A program made the translations under genes and the position numbers. Source: Dactylis glomerata (lineage: Eukaryota; Streptophyta; Magnoliopsida; Poales; Poaceae). From it: DNA of 64,000 nucleotides. The stretch's first letter is position 1. Each line of letters starts with the position of its first letter. The stretch spans positions 1,054,001 to 1,118,000 of the forward strand of contig QXEO01000879.1 in the NCBI GenBank assembly GCA_007115705.1. The letters run 5' to 3'. Positions 9,032 to 20,413 of this stretch are shown piece after piece. The notes under the pieces were generated by a model. It was not told the DNA's origin, did no database searches, and saw only the letters and a list, made by a program, of their open reading frames with translations.

Positions 9032-11471
9032 CTAGCAGGGTGGCCCGCGCATTTGCGCGGCTAGAGTTGTTATTTACTTTCTTATTCATACTCGTTACAT
9101 CTTATTAGTTTATTAGCTTTTAGATAATAGATACGAAAACCTCACATGTAGCCCGGTTTTGTTTTCATTATTCAAATTTTAAAAACTTCAAATTTGAACA
9201 TTCCAAAACATTTGGAAAAAATACATGGATGTAGACAATGTTGTATTCTGTCAATGTGTGAATTTTCAGATTGACATTCATTGTATGTTGCTCCCAGTAA
9301 AAATAATAAAATCTCATAAAAATGACAAAATTTTGATTATAGTGCACTGTTCATCACTACACCGAGGACAAAATCAAGATTTTTTATTTTTTGCTAAGCC
9401 CAAAATATAACATATTTTATTCTAAAAATGTACACACTTGTAGATCACAATATTGTCTTCATCCTGTATTTTTTTCGATTTATTTTGAAATAGTTAAATT
9501 GGATTTTAGAGGTTTAGAAAGCAACCTATATTTAGGCCAAGCTACAAAAGTCCACTTTCGTGTTAGATAGAATACTTTTAATAGAACAACATGTAGCCAA
9601 ATCATATATATCATGTGAAAGCCAAATTTGTATTGTTGTCTCCATGAGTTATTCGCTATTTAATTTAATTTCAACTTCAATAAAACCCCGCTGAGCCTGC
9701 ATGTTGTAGGTAAATACTTAAGACATGCCATGATAAATAACATTGGTACTAATATGTAGCTTTTTCTATCACACTTCCTATCCTTGAGTACACAACTTTT
9801 AATCAAATTGTTTATCTTTTCATAGGTAAGGTTATTGAGAAAAATATTCAATCAACAACAAATGGACAATTCTAGATATCAGACATAATTTCCATCGTGT
9901 GTATTCTAGACCATGTATCCTGACATGATGTTTTGTGAGTAGATCATGGCGATATGATTATTTTATAGTTGGTTTAGAACTCCACTGTCTATGTAATCCT
10001 TATCTTATTTGAATAATTTATAATTAAATATGTGCATTACTTGCTTACGTCTTTGCCACTTAATCTCACCCCATCCATACTTTTGACTCTTCTTTCACCG
10101 GTGATACGTCGATGTACTATATCAATCAGCGTCGATTAATCACTCAGCTTCTTCTGTTTCTTCAATAACGGGGTGTCAGATTGATGTCCGTGCGTTGGCG
10201 CAGATGTCGTCGATGCCATCGGCGCTGCGGCTGTTGGCCAAGGCATGTTAGTCGGGCGTTCAAGCGGTTTGGGTTCGTACTGTACACATCGCCGTCGTGC
10301 GGTCGCTCCACCGCCACAGGGCGTGTACGGGATGAATTGCTTGTCGCCGGGCGTGTGCGAGCATCTGATATGCATGTGGAGCTCAGCCGGGGAGCGGAGT
10401 ATATACGGTGCTCAGCTGTAGATGCATTGCGTGTCCATGAGTTGATCTGCTTCGCTGCTGCAGGAACGCCGTTAGAGCCGTGTAGCTCGCGGAATCCGTA
10501 GCATCCGTGTCTTCTCGCCTCTACCGCCGAGCTGCAGCTTTTCCTGTGCCGTCCTGCTGCAACCCACGGCCTAGGGTTAGGGATGTCTGTATCCGCTGGA
10601 AGTCCATGAAAACGTGATGCAAACTGACTATTGTCTATATACTCGAACAAACACAACAGATCGACAGTACTTGATATTCATAAGCTACCATGGGCGAACG
10701 AATGGAGTCAGTAACCGCCCGAGTTGCCTTTATCAATCGGACAAAGGATCATGTCCAGCTTGTACACTACCTTTTATAAATTGCAACTTTGCAATCTAAT
10801 GAATCTGAGCAATTGAGCTGTAGAGTACGTCCAGCCTGTATACTCTGCCTTCCTGATTGCAAGAGCAGTACATGATGCGGATGATAATGAATCTAATCTG
10901 CTGACGCTGTCGCTTCCCGTTAGATCGATGTCAAGCTTGTTGTAGACCCACATCAGCGCAAGATAGATCCTCGTTGTCTCAGGCTTATTGTAGACTTTGT
11001 TCACGACCTTCTTAGGGACGCTTTCATATCAAATCGATCGTCTCGACTTGCCGATGTAGACAGTAGACTTGGATACGTGCTTCTACCGTCATTTGAAAGC
11101 TACGGAACTCAACCGTCTAGACTCAAAATGTATGGATATATGGATCCTTGGTCAACGTGTTAGCTGTCACCGCTACCTAGATTTGATCGATCCCAGTGTT
11201 CAAACCTAGAGTTGCTGTTGAGAACTTGAGATATAAGTGGAGCCGTGTGGAGATTTGCTAGATTTATTTGATCTGAGCTACTTACAGAGCTAGAGTTAAT
11301 GTTGGGTACGTGTAGTTTCTTTTCCGTCATAGCTTTATGGTAGACGTGGGGCAAAAGGACATCAGATTGAGATCGGACGCGTGAGGAAGTTAATCTAAGC
11401 CGTTGTTTAGCTTTGATTATTTCTAGCTAATCTAGACCGTTGATTGTTAGTTGTTTTAATAATATAATAGA
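9032..11471 (-). mobile_element. Helitron A (non-autonomous, 2,440 bp)
   Basis: On the minus strand it begins TCTATTATATTATT and ends with a hairpin (CCGCGC-AAAT-GCGCGG type) followed by CTAG. It sits between host A (9031) and T (11472). TC...hairpin...CTRR inserted at AT is the Helitron signature, and no TSD is expected. No Rep/helicase coding is visible. The middle (about 10160-10620) is GC-rich and may be captured sequence of unknown origin. It lies within the intron between exons 3 and 4 of the CACTA-1 gene. A near-identical copy is Helitron B. Confidence 0.9.
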
Positions 11472-11533
11472 TTGTTGTAAGAGGACCAACCGGAGAATCT
11501 AAGAAAGAAGTTTTCACGGCGGTGTTCACTTAC

Positions 11534-12801
11534 TTGGGAAAGCAAGGCAGAAGAATGGAGTCAATGGTCGGGTTCTCCACAAAGATATTCCCAAGGTACT
11601 CCTTCACCGTTGCCCGGTCCGCCTCGTTCACCAAGGCAACGTCACGCATGAAGTAGGGGTCTACTATCACGATGCCCTTGGTCTTCTCCCTCTTCGCCTT
11701 CAATGCCATATGAAGCGTGTATAGACGGACCAAGTTATAGTCCAGGCGGTTGAAGTGCAGCAGATTATAGATGTCCTCGTACCGCACGAAGAAGATTTCA
11801 GCGGGTGATGTATCGACGAAGCCATGGTCCTCCGGCACCTTGATTGTGTAGACCGGGTACCCGGGATTCTTTTCTTGGAGAAGGCGCTCCTCGAGATACT
11901 GTATGCTGTCATGCAAATTCACGATCGCTCCACCTGTGTTGGCGAGCATCTCCTTTGTCAGCATCGGCCGACCCGCTATGTGCCTGGGGAAATCACTGGG
12001 CTCTTCTTGCACGCCGTCCTCAGCCCCGAGTATCTTCCTCGGAGACGGCTGGCTCGAAGCATTCTTGCTCCGGCTATGCTTCCGGCCCTTCTTCTTCTCC
12101 TCGACAGGAGCTGTGGACTGCAACTTATCCGGCATGGGAGCAGCGGATTTCAGCTGCTCATCGACTGCCTTGTGGAGTGTGGTGGGGCTGATAACATTGG
12201 CTGGATTGGGTTGTGTGGCTGCGGCTTCCGGAGGCGTCTCCTGAGAACCGTCGCCGAACCGCAGACGCTGCATGCATGATAGGGGACGACCGGCTTGTTG
12301 ACCACGGGAGGCTGGATCTCCAAGAGGAGGCATGTAGATTTCTTCATTGGCCCCGATGTCGAGGAAGCCATCAATTTCATCGCGGGGATCATCACCGCGG
12401 TTGGGTGGAGCGTCGTCCATGTGCTCGGGTGGAGGCGACGGCGTGTGCGCGGCTAGCTGCTGATGCCTCTTGGTGGCGGGGACGAACACCGGTGGCCGTG
12501 TCTTTTTAGCGGGGGCAGCCGTGGGGCGCTGATCATCCTTTGCAAGGCGAATCTGTGACTTCGGCCATAGCAAGGGCCAGCCGACGCAACCTCCGAGAGA
12601 GTAATGCTCATCGGCTCCATGAGGTTGCATGGGAGGATCAATGCCTTCGCAACCCTTCAAAGGACGCACAAGGGCGACCCTAAACATGCCAGTAGGGATG
12701 GGCAAGTTGTGCATCAGGGGGTTCTTCGGTTGGCATATGGTACCCTTGCCTACATCCTTCAGCACGCCGTTCACATAGTGCAGCAAGGTGCAACTAGTGT
12801 C
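11534..12801 (-). pseudogene. CACTA-1 gene, exon 3
   Basis: Acceptor CCCGCAG at 12802-12808; donor CCCAA|GTAAGTG with GT at 11533-11532. The 422-codon exon is open throughout. It opens with D-T-S-C-T-L-L-H-Y-V-N-G, then a conserved block ending G-C-V-G-W-P-L-L-W-P, a long Pro/charged linker with a Lys-rich stretch, and a C-terminal block (P-A-E-I-F-F-V-R-Y-E-D-I-Y-N-L-L ... Y-F-M-R-D-V) that leads into the Ulp1-like exon. I recognise this arrangement from En/Spm-type (Ptta/TNP-like) proteins of grasses; the precise role of the linker is unknown. Confidence 0.7.
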
Positions 12802-12888
12802 CTGCGGGAGAACATGTTGGGCATCATTATCAGATGGTACTCATCAAAAAAGATAGCAGAGTATGAAGTCGAGCCTACAATTAGTTAC

Positions 12889-13593
12889 CTTGGTAAGGGC
12901 GTCGAGGTCGGCTAAGGTGGACACGCGAGGCTGCGTGGGCTGCGGTGGAGGCGGCGGCTGCAAGTTGGTGTTGGGCGGCGGCGGCGTGTTGGTGTTGGGC
13001 TGCGGCGGAGGCGGCGGCCGCGTGTTGGTGTTGGGCTGCGGCGGAGGCGGCGGCCGCGTGTTGGTGTTGGGCACCGGCGCCGGCTGCGCGTTGTTGTTGT
13101 CGGTGGCCAACGGGCTCAGCCCCGCGAAGGGGTCTGCCGATGGGTAGGAGGGCAGGGTCACCACGTTTGGCGACACGTGTTGCGCCGAGTTGCTGCCGGA
13201 CACGCTGGGCACCGGTATCGGCCCAACTCCACCAGCGGCATTCCACGCCGCTAGACCCTCCCACAGTTGAGGAGGAATGACCTGGCGCAACCTTGCTTCG
13301 AACTTCTCCTCCATCTGCGCCGGCAGCGCGGCCACTTGCGCCTTGAGATCTGCAATCTCCAGCCTCTGCGCCTCCTCCACCTTGCTTCTTCTCTCCTTTC
13401 TAGCCTTTGATTCCTCTTTGAAGTGTACGCCGACTTTTGTGGTCAGCCCAAAGCCGGAAACACGCCCAGCGGACGTCATCTTCTTGTGATTGGGCCTCTT
13501 CTTCATAATATTTGTCGCCCTATTGAAAGGAGTGTCCCAAGGCTCCAATTGCCCTTGGGTGGAGCAAGCTGCCTCGGCGGCTATTTCAGCTTC
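12889..13593 (-). pseudogene. CACTA-1 gene, exon 2
   Basis: Acceptor TTTTGCAG with AG at 13594-13595; donor ACCAAG|GTAACT after 12889. The downstream intron is 87 nt. The exon encodes E-A-E-I-A-A-E-A, an N-I-M-K-K-R-P-N-H-K-K basic stretch, a coiled-coil-like segment rich in Glu/Lys/Ala, and a proline-rich tail built from P-P-P-P-P-Q-P-N-T-N-T-R repeats. It is open throughout. It is the hinge part of the En/Spm-type accessory protein and lies in frame with exons 1 and 3. Confidence 0.7.
12985..13078. repeat. 36-bp tandem repeat encoding a proline-rich motif
   Basis: Two perfect 36-bp copies (12985-13020, 13021-13056) and a partial third lie within exon 2. On the minus strand they give P-P-P-P-P-Q-P-N-T-N-T-R units. 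A shorter related unit precedes them. In-frame expansion (12 codons) leaves the ORF open. Confidence 0.85.
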
Positions 13594-13678
13594 CTGCAAA
13601 AGGATTCATGAACCCAATTAGAATCATCGGTTCATTATTGATTGCAAATCGACTTGAGATCCGCGGTAAGTTGCTTAC

Positions 13679-14657
13679 CACAAGTTTCTCAAACTCTTGC
13701 ACAGCATTCGTTGAGGTTTTGAATTCCTTTGTCTTGGGGCACAGGTAGTAGCGGGCCCGCACAAAGTTCCGGACCTATGGGTCCGTGAATTTATCGAACA
13801 TGTTGGGCTTGCCAAGACGAATAAGCTCAGCGTCCTCCTTGTCCCACACTTCCTAGATTCCTCTCTAACCGTCACTCCCAAGACGGTGGTGACCTAAGTT
13901 CTGCTCATACATCTTCTTCCCCAATGCCGACAGAGTTTTGAAGGTATCGGTCTCCAACTCCTCCTTGAAAAGAAGATAGTCGTCGTGATCTAGAAGTGGC
14001 TCATGCTTCTTGATCTCTTCCCAGCTTTCGTCCTTGTCAATCCGCTTCTTCACCCGGGTTCTCCAGCTAGCCAAGGCCGTGCTCATCTTCGTAAGGGCCT
14101 GCTGGTTCACCTTGTTGTCTTTGAGGTTTAGGTTCTTGTACTCCACCGGGAAATCGTATCACTCGTGAAGCTTCTGTAGTAGGAGCTGCACAAGATGCGC
14201 ATTGCCAGGATCTCGGAGGTTCCTCGTGTTGATCGTCACGGTCTCCCGCACGATGCAACCGATCTGCGTCCCGTATCCCACGGCAAGGGCTTTAGGCTCC
14301 ACGGGTACGCCGTTTTCATTCACGGCGGTGAAACCCTCGCGTTTTGTGCCAAGCATCGGTGGTGTCATCCTCGGCGCCATCGGTGCGCTCGCCGCCAGCA
14401 TCGGTGGTGGCATTGGAGTCTCCGTCTTCTTCTCCACCCTCGGAGTCTCCGTCTCCACCCTCAGAGTCTTCGTCTCCACCCTGATCATCTCCACCTCCGT
14501 CTCTGTCCATGACATCTATTTCCTTCTCCTCGGCCGCCCTCTGGGATTGCATCCAAAACGGCAAGTTGGCCACCCGGGCTTGTTCTATGACACTCATTTG
14601 GTTAGAAGGGCTAGCGCCGTCGTTGACGTGTCCGGTTGACATGTTTCCACTAAACAA
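13679..14657 (-). pseudogene. CACTA-1 gene, exon 1: Ptta/En-Spm (Transposase_24-like) domain
   Basis: Likely start ATG at 14642 (M-S-T-G-H-V-N-D), with an alternative ATG at 14657. An acidic Asp/Gly/Glu-rich N-terminal region is followed by a frame change between about 14515 and 14320. Next come the T-I-N-T-R-N-L-R-D block and the characteristic A-S-W-R-T-R-V-K-K-R-I-D-K ... L-L-F-K-E-E-L-E-T core, and L-C-P-K-T-K-E-F-K-T at the end. In-frame stops: TGA 14159-14161, and TAG at 13865-13867, 13853-13855 and 13775-13777. Donor CTTGTG|GTAAGC at 13679/13678; the 85-nt intron leads to exon 2. In En/Spm such proteins bind subterminal repeats; here that is inferred. Confidence 0.68.
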
Positions 14658-14929
14658 AAGGAGAAAAATGTTTAGTACAACAAAAAATCGATCGGAAAAT
14701 TTGACAGCACCTCCCCTATAAATGGCTACCTAGGAGTGCCTATTTCTCACCGAAACAGAAATCAATCAATATTTTGGGAGTAATAGGCACTCATTTTCAA
14801 AAACCTGTAAACAATTAACACACACAAAACACAAAATGTGCCTTTTCAACACACAGTTGTCGACAACATGTCAACAACATGCTCACAGATTCATCATCAA
14901 AGATTCATCATCACAGTAAACATCATCAC

Positions 14930-15210
14930 AGTAAGTAGCCAGCAACATATACTTACATGTATAAAAAGTTCACAGTAAGTAGCCAGCGACATACACTTAC
15001 ATGTATAAAAAGTTCACAGTAGAAAGTTCACAGTAAGTTGTGCAAGTTCACAGTAAATAGCTAACAGTAGAAAGTTCACAATAAGCATGTATAAGCATGT
15101 CATAACAGTAAAGCATATGCAAGTTCACAGTAAGTAGCCAGTAAAAAGTTCACAGTAAGCATGTCATAGCCAGTAAAAAGTTCACAGTAAATAGCTAACA
15201 GTAGAACAGC
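14930..15210. repeat. Degenerate short repeats in CACTA-1
   Basis: AAGTTCACAGTAAGTAGCC-like units recur irregularly, with two near-perfect copies of a roughly 55-bp segment around 14930-15020 and shorter copies afterwards. It lies upstream of the minus-strand gene, with no coding potential seen. Confidence 0.6.
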
Positions 15211-15551
15211 AATTCTAATGTGAGGTCTTGTAAAACGGGAGTGCGGACTTAAGTATCATTATCACCCGGCTGCTACTTACATTAGTTATAGAACTACAAT
15301 TTGTTCTAGCCCTATATTTAGTGTTCACAAACATCCATTAGATAATGTTTTTCTCTTAATTATCTGCTAAAATAAAAATAGCTCAAGAACAGTAGCATTT
15401 TCTGAATGCACATTATGATATTATTTGTCCTCTATCAAGAACAGTAGCATAGCTTGCTCTGTTGAAATAAACTAGTTACTGTTAGTGCTAGGTTCAGTTT
15501 CATCAGTTAAAAACACTTAGCCATTTTCTTTTCTGTTAGCAAGCAGTTAGG
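15211..15551. other. CACTA-1 interior without recognisable feature
   Basis: AT-rich sequence between the short repeats and the GC-rich leader. No ORF or repeat structure was noticed. Confidence 0.5.
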
Positions 15552-16030
15552 CTAAAAGTTCCTACTGGCGCGCATTACATCGAACACCTGGGCTAATAAA
15601 CGTTCCCACAGGCGCATTACATCGAACACCTGGGCTACGGCTAGGAGTAAACAGAGGAGGGATGGATTGAATCTGTGGGGGGAGAAGAGGAGCGAGCAGG
15701 GCGGGGCGGATACCGGGGTTTTTGCCACTGACGGCGGTAAAGAGGGCGTGGAAGTCTCGGTCCGCAGGGGCAGGCTCTCACCGACGGCGGCGGCTCCTCC
15801 ACAGACGACGGCGGGGGCGGCTCCTCCACAGACGTCTCCTCCACAGGCGTGCGCGGCGCGGCGTAGCGGAGGCGAGGGCGAGGGCGGTGGAGCGGAGGTG
15901 AGCGCGGCAGAGTGGAGGCGAGGGCAGTGGAGCGGAGGTGAGCACGGTGGCTCGGAGCGGAGGCGAGCGCGGCGGCTAGGGTTTGGGCGAGTGTGGGAGA
16001 GAAGACAGGGGCCGGGGCGAACCATTTTAC
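15552..16030 (-). promoter_or_regulatory. GC-rich leader/promoter-proximal region of the CACTA-1 gene
   Basis: This GC-rich block reads on the minus strand as CCCAAACCCTAGCCGCCGCG followed by C/T- and GCC-rich sequence, the composition of grass 5' untranslated leaders. It lies upstream of exon 1. ORFs across it are low-complexity and I do not call them genes. The transcription start is probably near 16030. Confidence 0.4.
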
Positions 16031-16209
16031 CCCGATAATGGGCTTATGCGTGGCTCATCCCACGGGGTGATAGTTCAAAACAGGCCGAAGATATGCGTGG
16101 CGCACCCCTCAGAGGTGCGCTACGGTTAAGTTATGTGTGGCGCACCTCGCTGTGGTGCGCCACGCAAGTCGATGTATACTTCAAAAGGAGCCAAACTCCC
16201 ATCTAAACA

Positions 16210-16312
16210 ACAACCTCCACCTAGCCTAGTGGTTCTGGCCGCCGGTTCGCGCGCTGGCAGTTTGGGCGAGGTGTCAGGTTTGAACCCTGGACCTCCCACC
16301 CTTTTTTGTTTT
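16210..16312 (+). mobile_element. SINE-like tRNA-derived sequence
   Basis: A box-like TAGCCTAGTGG (16222-16232) and B box-like GGTTTGAACCC (16277-16287), 55 bp apart, are followed by CTTTTTTGTTTTT. RNA polymerase III boxes with a T-rich end fit a tRNA-derived SINE. No clear TSD was found, and the ends are estimated. Confidence 0.4.
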
Positions 16313-16425
16313 TACAAAAACTGTATTTCACAAAGTTTAAAATTACTATATTGCAATAAATAATATTTTCTTATTCTAAAAATAATAATTTTTAAATAGT
16401 ACCAGTTATATCATATATATGATCA

Positions 16426-16826
16426 GAGAAATAATGCATAGGAGCTCCCGGGTACTACACACCCCATACTTGAAAATAATAATTAAAAAGGTTTAAAAAT
16501 AAAAAAAAATTGAAATCAAAGATGAATACCGGTATTGTACTTATAAAAATATTTCCCTAGGAAATTACTTTTATTTTATCCTAGATAAAAAACAAACTCG
16601 AAACACCCCATGACCAAGTACTATTCACTTTATATTCATCATAATTTTATTTTATTTGCTTAGGTTACAATAACAAGTAATTTCCTTGGAAAATATAATA
16701 TATAAGTACAATACCTGATCATCTTTGATTTCAAAAAAAAATTTGATTTTTTAAAACTATTTTGAATTTATTTTAATTTTTTCCAAGTATGAGGGTGTGT
16801 AGCACCCGAGAGCCAAAAGTCCGTTT
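16426..16826. mobile_element. MITE-like element with long imperfect TIRs
   Basis: Left and right arms are inverted: GGTACTACACACCCCATACT at 16450-16469 against AGTATGAGGGTGTGTAGCAC at 16786-16805. A second inverted pair is formed by ATCAAAGATGAATACCGGTA (near 16516) and its partner near 16725. Arms of more than 100 bp leave a small centre. The 12-bp direct repeat TATATATGATCA flanks it (16414-16425, 16827-16838) and may be or contain the TSD. It is inserted among CACTA-1 subterminal repeats. Confidence 0.55.
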
Positions 16827-16867
16827 TATATATGATCATTGTTACAAAAAACCAAAAATCATTTATA

Positions 16868-17214
16868 TCCGTGGCGCACCTCAAAGTGGTGCTCCACGGA
16901 TATGTCTGCCAGCTTTCCATAGGGTGGGCCCACACATACCCGTGGCGCATGTATATGTGGTGCGCCACAGGTATGCACATTATGCGTGGCGCACCCCAAA
17001 TGCATGCGCCACGGATATGGGGGCCTGACACCCCAAGCCCTGGTGCTCGGTGGGGCCCACTTATCCATGGCGCATACTTTCCACGGTGCGCCACGGGTAA
17101 GATGATATCTGTGGAGCACCTATATGTGGTGCTCCACGGATACTTATCCGTGGAGCACCGAAACTTAGTGCTCCACAGATAATGGGCCCATGGATAAGGG
17201 TTTTCCTAGTAGTG
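16868..17214. repeat. CACTA-1 right subterminal repeats and TIR
   Basis: A dense array of GTGGCGCACC, GGTGCGCCAC, GTGGAGCACC and GGTGCTCCAC motifs in both orientations ends with the terminal repeat at 17214. A further pair lies at about 16097-16170, left of the MITE. Confidence 0.8.
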
Positions 17215-17217
17215 ACT

Positions 17218-17661
17218 GTCCAGATCCACCACCTTGAACATGAGGTTCTCTACCCTGCAGTTATCCCGGTTGCCAAACATGACATCCATCCGGATTTTGC
17301 CCATCGGCGCACATGAAAGCCCCGGCACAATGCCGTGGAATGTTATCTTGCTCGGCTCCAGCATATTATCCTTGATGCCCAACTTTTGCATCGTATCACG
17401 ATACATGATGTTGGTGCTGCTTCCATTGTCAATGAGGACCTTGCTGAACCTAATGTTGCTTGCCAGCCCGACGAATGTCGGATCCATCACTAGAGCATAT
17501 CCACCGGGGTTTGGCATGATCTTGGGATGATCTGCTCTGTCCCAGCCAATGGCCTGGTCAGACCAGTACATCAACTTTGGGACTGCCGACATAACGGTGT
17601 TAACCTCCAAGCTCCGCCGATACAAACTCTGCTTGTCCGTCCTTTCGGTCTCAAAGACCAT
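17218..17661 (-). pseudogene. A2 protease, N-terminal part
   Basis: Retropepsin-like segment with the active-site motif V-L-I-D-N-G-S-S-T-N-I-M, a D-N-G form, followed by M-G-K-I-R-M-D-V-M-F-G and V-V-D-L-D-S at the CACTA-1 boundary. It follows gag in the same frame. CACTA-1 is inserted shortly after the active site, with the remainder at 7432-7058. Confidence 0.85.
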
Positions 17662-20229
17662 GTAGCTCTGATCATGCTCCTTGTACTCATTCTGGCCCGC
17701 TCCTGGGCCTCCAGCATAGTATTTCAGATTATAGCTCTGCTCTACTTGATTTACGCCGGCATTTCCGGCATTGCTCTAGTTTCCGGGATTAACCGGCCTG
17801 GGCGGGACTGCAACCGTATTTGCACCTGTCAACGGTGATGGAGCTGCCGGGATAGGTGGCCTAGCCGGCCCAAAAGGACCTGCACGACCGGCCAGTATGT
17901 CGTCCAGCCATGAACAGTTTCTTGTCAAATGATTCGCCGGCTTACCTGGCTGGAATGTGTGAAACACACAAGGCTTGTCCATGGCCAAACCCACCGTATA
18001 CTTTGGACATTGCTTCTTTTGACCGGCGACGCTGCCGGCATTCTTGTTGATCCAGACATTCTTTTTCTGGAAGGGATGCGCTTGCTGCTGCGGTTGTTGC
18101 TGCTGTTGCTGCTGAGGCTGCTGATAGCCCTCATATCTCGGACGCTGGCTACTGCCGGCGCCCCCTTGCTCTTCCTCCATGGCTGCTACTTGTGCCGAGC
18201 CATACCAATAATCCGGCCGCTCATCTCTCCTCTTATTCCGGTTATCCGGGCGATAAAACTGCCCCGGTCTCCCGGCGTTGTTATTGTTCCGCTGGGTCTG
18301 CCCCTGTCCTTGTGAATCAAGGGTGGGCTGCATGGGATCTCCCAATGCATAACTGTCCGCAATCTTGATTGTCTCGGCCAATGTGGCCGGCATCTTCCTC
18401 TGAAGCTTTTGCCACAACATGGTGCCATGCTGGCACCCATGAGCGAACCACATGATGGCCTGCTGCTCCACAACTCCCTCGCAGGAATTGCGCAACATGC
18501 ACCACCTGGTCAGGTAGTCATGATCAGTCTCATATTCTCCTTGCCGGCAGCTAGCTAGTTGCTGCGGGCGGTTGGGTCTCTTATAAGTATTGGTGAAGTT
18601 TGACACAAAATGCTCTTCGAAATCAACCCAGCCATTGATACTTCCGGCCAACAAATTATTCAGCCATATCCTGGCCGGCCCTTCAAGCATCTGCGGCACA
18701 TATCGTACCTCCCATCTGAGGTTTCCTCCGGCGATGTTCACCGCTGTGGAGTAGTCCTCCAACCAATCTTCCGGCTTTGTACTGCCGTTATATGTCCTCG
18801 CGCCACGCGCGAGCTAAAAACAGTAAGGCACCGGCTCACCCATAATCCGAGGTCCAAAGCACATAGGACCCGGAGCTCCTTGTCTCTCCACCAACTCTGA
18901 CTGGTGAATCCTGTCCAGCTTGAAGCGCGCATCATTTGCCGCTAAGGACCGAGGTCCGAGCCGGGATGCAATTGGGCCCGCGATCATCTTTTGCTGCTGC
19001 TATTCCGGCTGACACTGCTCATTCTGCTGGCCTTGCTAATATTGCTGGCCTTGCTGGTACTGCTGCTGATATCCCGTCCTTGCCAGGGCGGAATTTCCAT
19101 CATCTTCTCGGTGTCTCGGCTGACCCATACCTTGCTGCTGCACCGCATGTCCAGCGCCCTGCTGCTAACGCCGGGCTGCACTATTACTCTGGCCCCCACC
19201 AGCCGAAGCTGCTCCTTGCCTGACTGGCACATTCTGACCGGCTTTCTTGCTGCCAACATTCTTGTTAGCTTGGCTGGCACTCTTCTGCACCACCGCCTGC
19301 TTTCTGGCAATTGCCGGATCATACACCTGGATCTGCTTGTCCCAGCGGCCAGAGGTTACACTTCCGGCACGCCGAGCGCTTGGATGCGGGGACGAAGCTT
19401 GGCCCTTCGACCTTGCACCGGCACCTCCTGCCGACACAACGTACTGGGATGCCCCGGCACCTGGGTTTGCCTTCTTGAAGGCCTCCTGCTGCTTGGTAGC
19501 TTCAGACAAAAGATGGTTAAGCTGGGCTTGCTGCTCACACAGTGCTTCGCTGGATAAATTAGATAGGTCCTTAGCTACCTCTGCTGCTGCTGTAAGGTTT
19601 TTCACTGGAGAGCTATAAATTACCTTAGGTACAGTACTAGTTGCAGTATGACCCTTATCACTAGCACCTTTTTCTAGCTCAGTGTTAAGATCTCTACCTC
19701 TAGTTCTAACCTCATCTATCCGGCTAGGCCGGGTTACCACAGGAGTAAAACCATGGGCTGCCTCATACTCACGGAGTTGCCGGTTAAACCGTTCGCGCTC
19801 CTGATGCATGGCCAGGGCCATGTCGACGAGGGCCTGGTGAGATCCCTCTAGGACCTCCCTTGTCTGCTTCGGATCATCACCGGATCGCACCGGCTCAAGA
19901 AGCCGATTGATGATGGGAAGAAGCACCTGGCCCTTAGCCGGCACGCCGGAAGTGCCGGTCAGGTTCTCAACATGCTCCAATGGAGGACGCGCCGACCTCT
20001 TGGCCTTCGGCAGCTCCGGGGGAGTATCTGCTGCTGCTGCTGCTGCTTTGCTGGCACCATCTGCCGGCGGCACCGATGTGTCGGCCATCATCACCTCTGC
20101 CGACTCTACTGGGCGAGCGCTACGCCCAGCACAGGTCAGCAGATGCGACGGAGGATCCGCCGCCACCAGTACCTTCTTCCTGCAAATACTCTCAGTACCC
20201 ACGTACACCTCGTGGGAACCAAAAGACAT
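17662..20229 (-). pseudogene. A2 gag
   Basis: One long frame from ATG at 20229 (M-S-F-G-S-H-E-V) is broken only by TAG at 19165-19167, 19000-19002, 18814-18816 and 17776-17778; Gln fits at each. The N-terminal third is Ala/Lys-rich, with a helical segment (E-L-E-K ... L-S-E-A-T-K-Q-Q-E). The gag core is at about 18760-18300 (W-L-E-D-Y-S ... G-P-A-R-I-W-L-N-N-L ... F-V-S-N-F), followed by a Gln-rich stretch coded by a CTG/TTG-type microsatellite near 18090-18125, and a Cys/His cluster near 18005-17915. It encodes the particle-forming precursor. Confidence 0.85.
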
Positions 20230-20396
20230 GATCCGGCCATCCCTGGGGAACGGCCGGCCGCCGAGACATCCGGCGTTGTCACTGATGAAGCTGAGCGAGC
20301 CTAGCCTCTAGACAAGGCCAGAGACCACGCGCACTCCTGAAGCTGCTATCACAGACCCCGTCCGAATAAACACTCCGCCCAGCATATCGATCTGCC

Positions 20397-20413
20397 CAAT
20401 GGTGGGCGCCAAA
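20397..20413 (-). other. A2 primer binding site
   Basis: The minus strand next to the LTR reads TTTGGCGCCCACCATTG. It is placed as in A1 but with a different sequence. tRNA not assigned. Confidence 0.55.

Larger units (their letters stand above)
7433..17214 (-). mobile_element. CACTA-1 (En/Spm-type DNA transposon) inside A2
   Basis: Ends are CACTACTAGGAAAACCCTTA and its reverse complement, with about 22 matching bases, flanked by the TSD ACT (7430-7432, 17215-17217). Subterminal regions carry many GTGGCGCACC / GGTGCGCCAC motifs. It contains two minus-strand genes, both damaged. I saw no coding region for the catalytic transposase (TNPD/Transposase_21 type), so I regard it as non-autonomous. 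Helitron A, a MITE-like and a SINE-like insertion lie inside. Confidence 0.92.

Noticed and set aside
10136..10656. ORFs of up to 164 codons shared by Helitron A and B.
   Set aside because: The copies are almost identical by recent descent, so conservation of the ORF says nothing about coding function, and both strands are open.
15552..16038. ORFs in the GC-rich block of CACTA-1.
   Set aside because: Low-complexity Pro/Ser/Arg on one strand and Gly/Arg on the other; it better fits a 5' leader.
16222..16287. Possible functional tRNA gene.
   Set aside because: Box spacing is too long and no cloverleaf could be drawn; SINE-like is the better reading.
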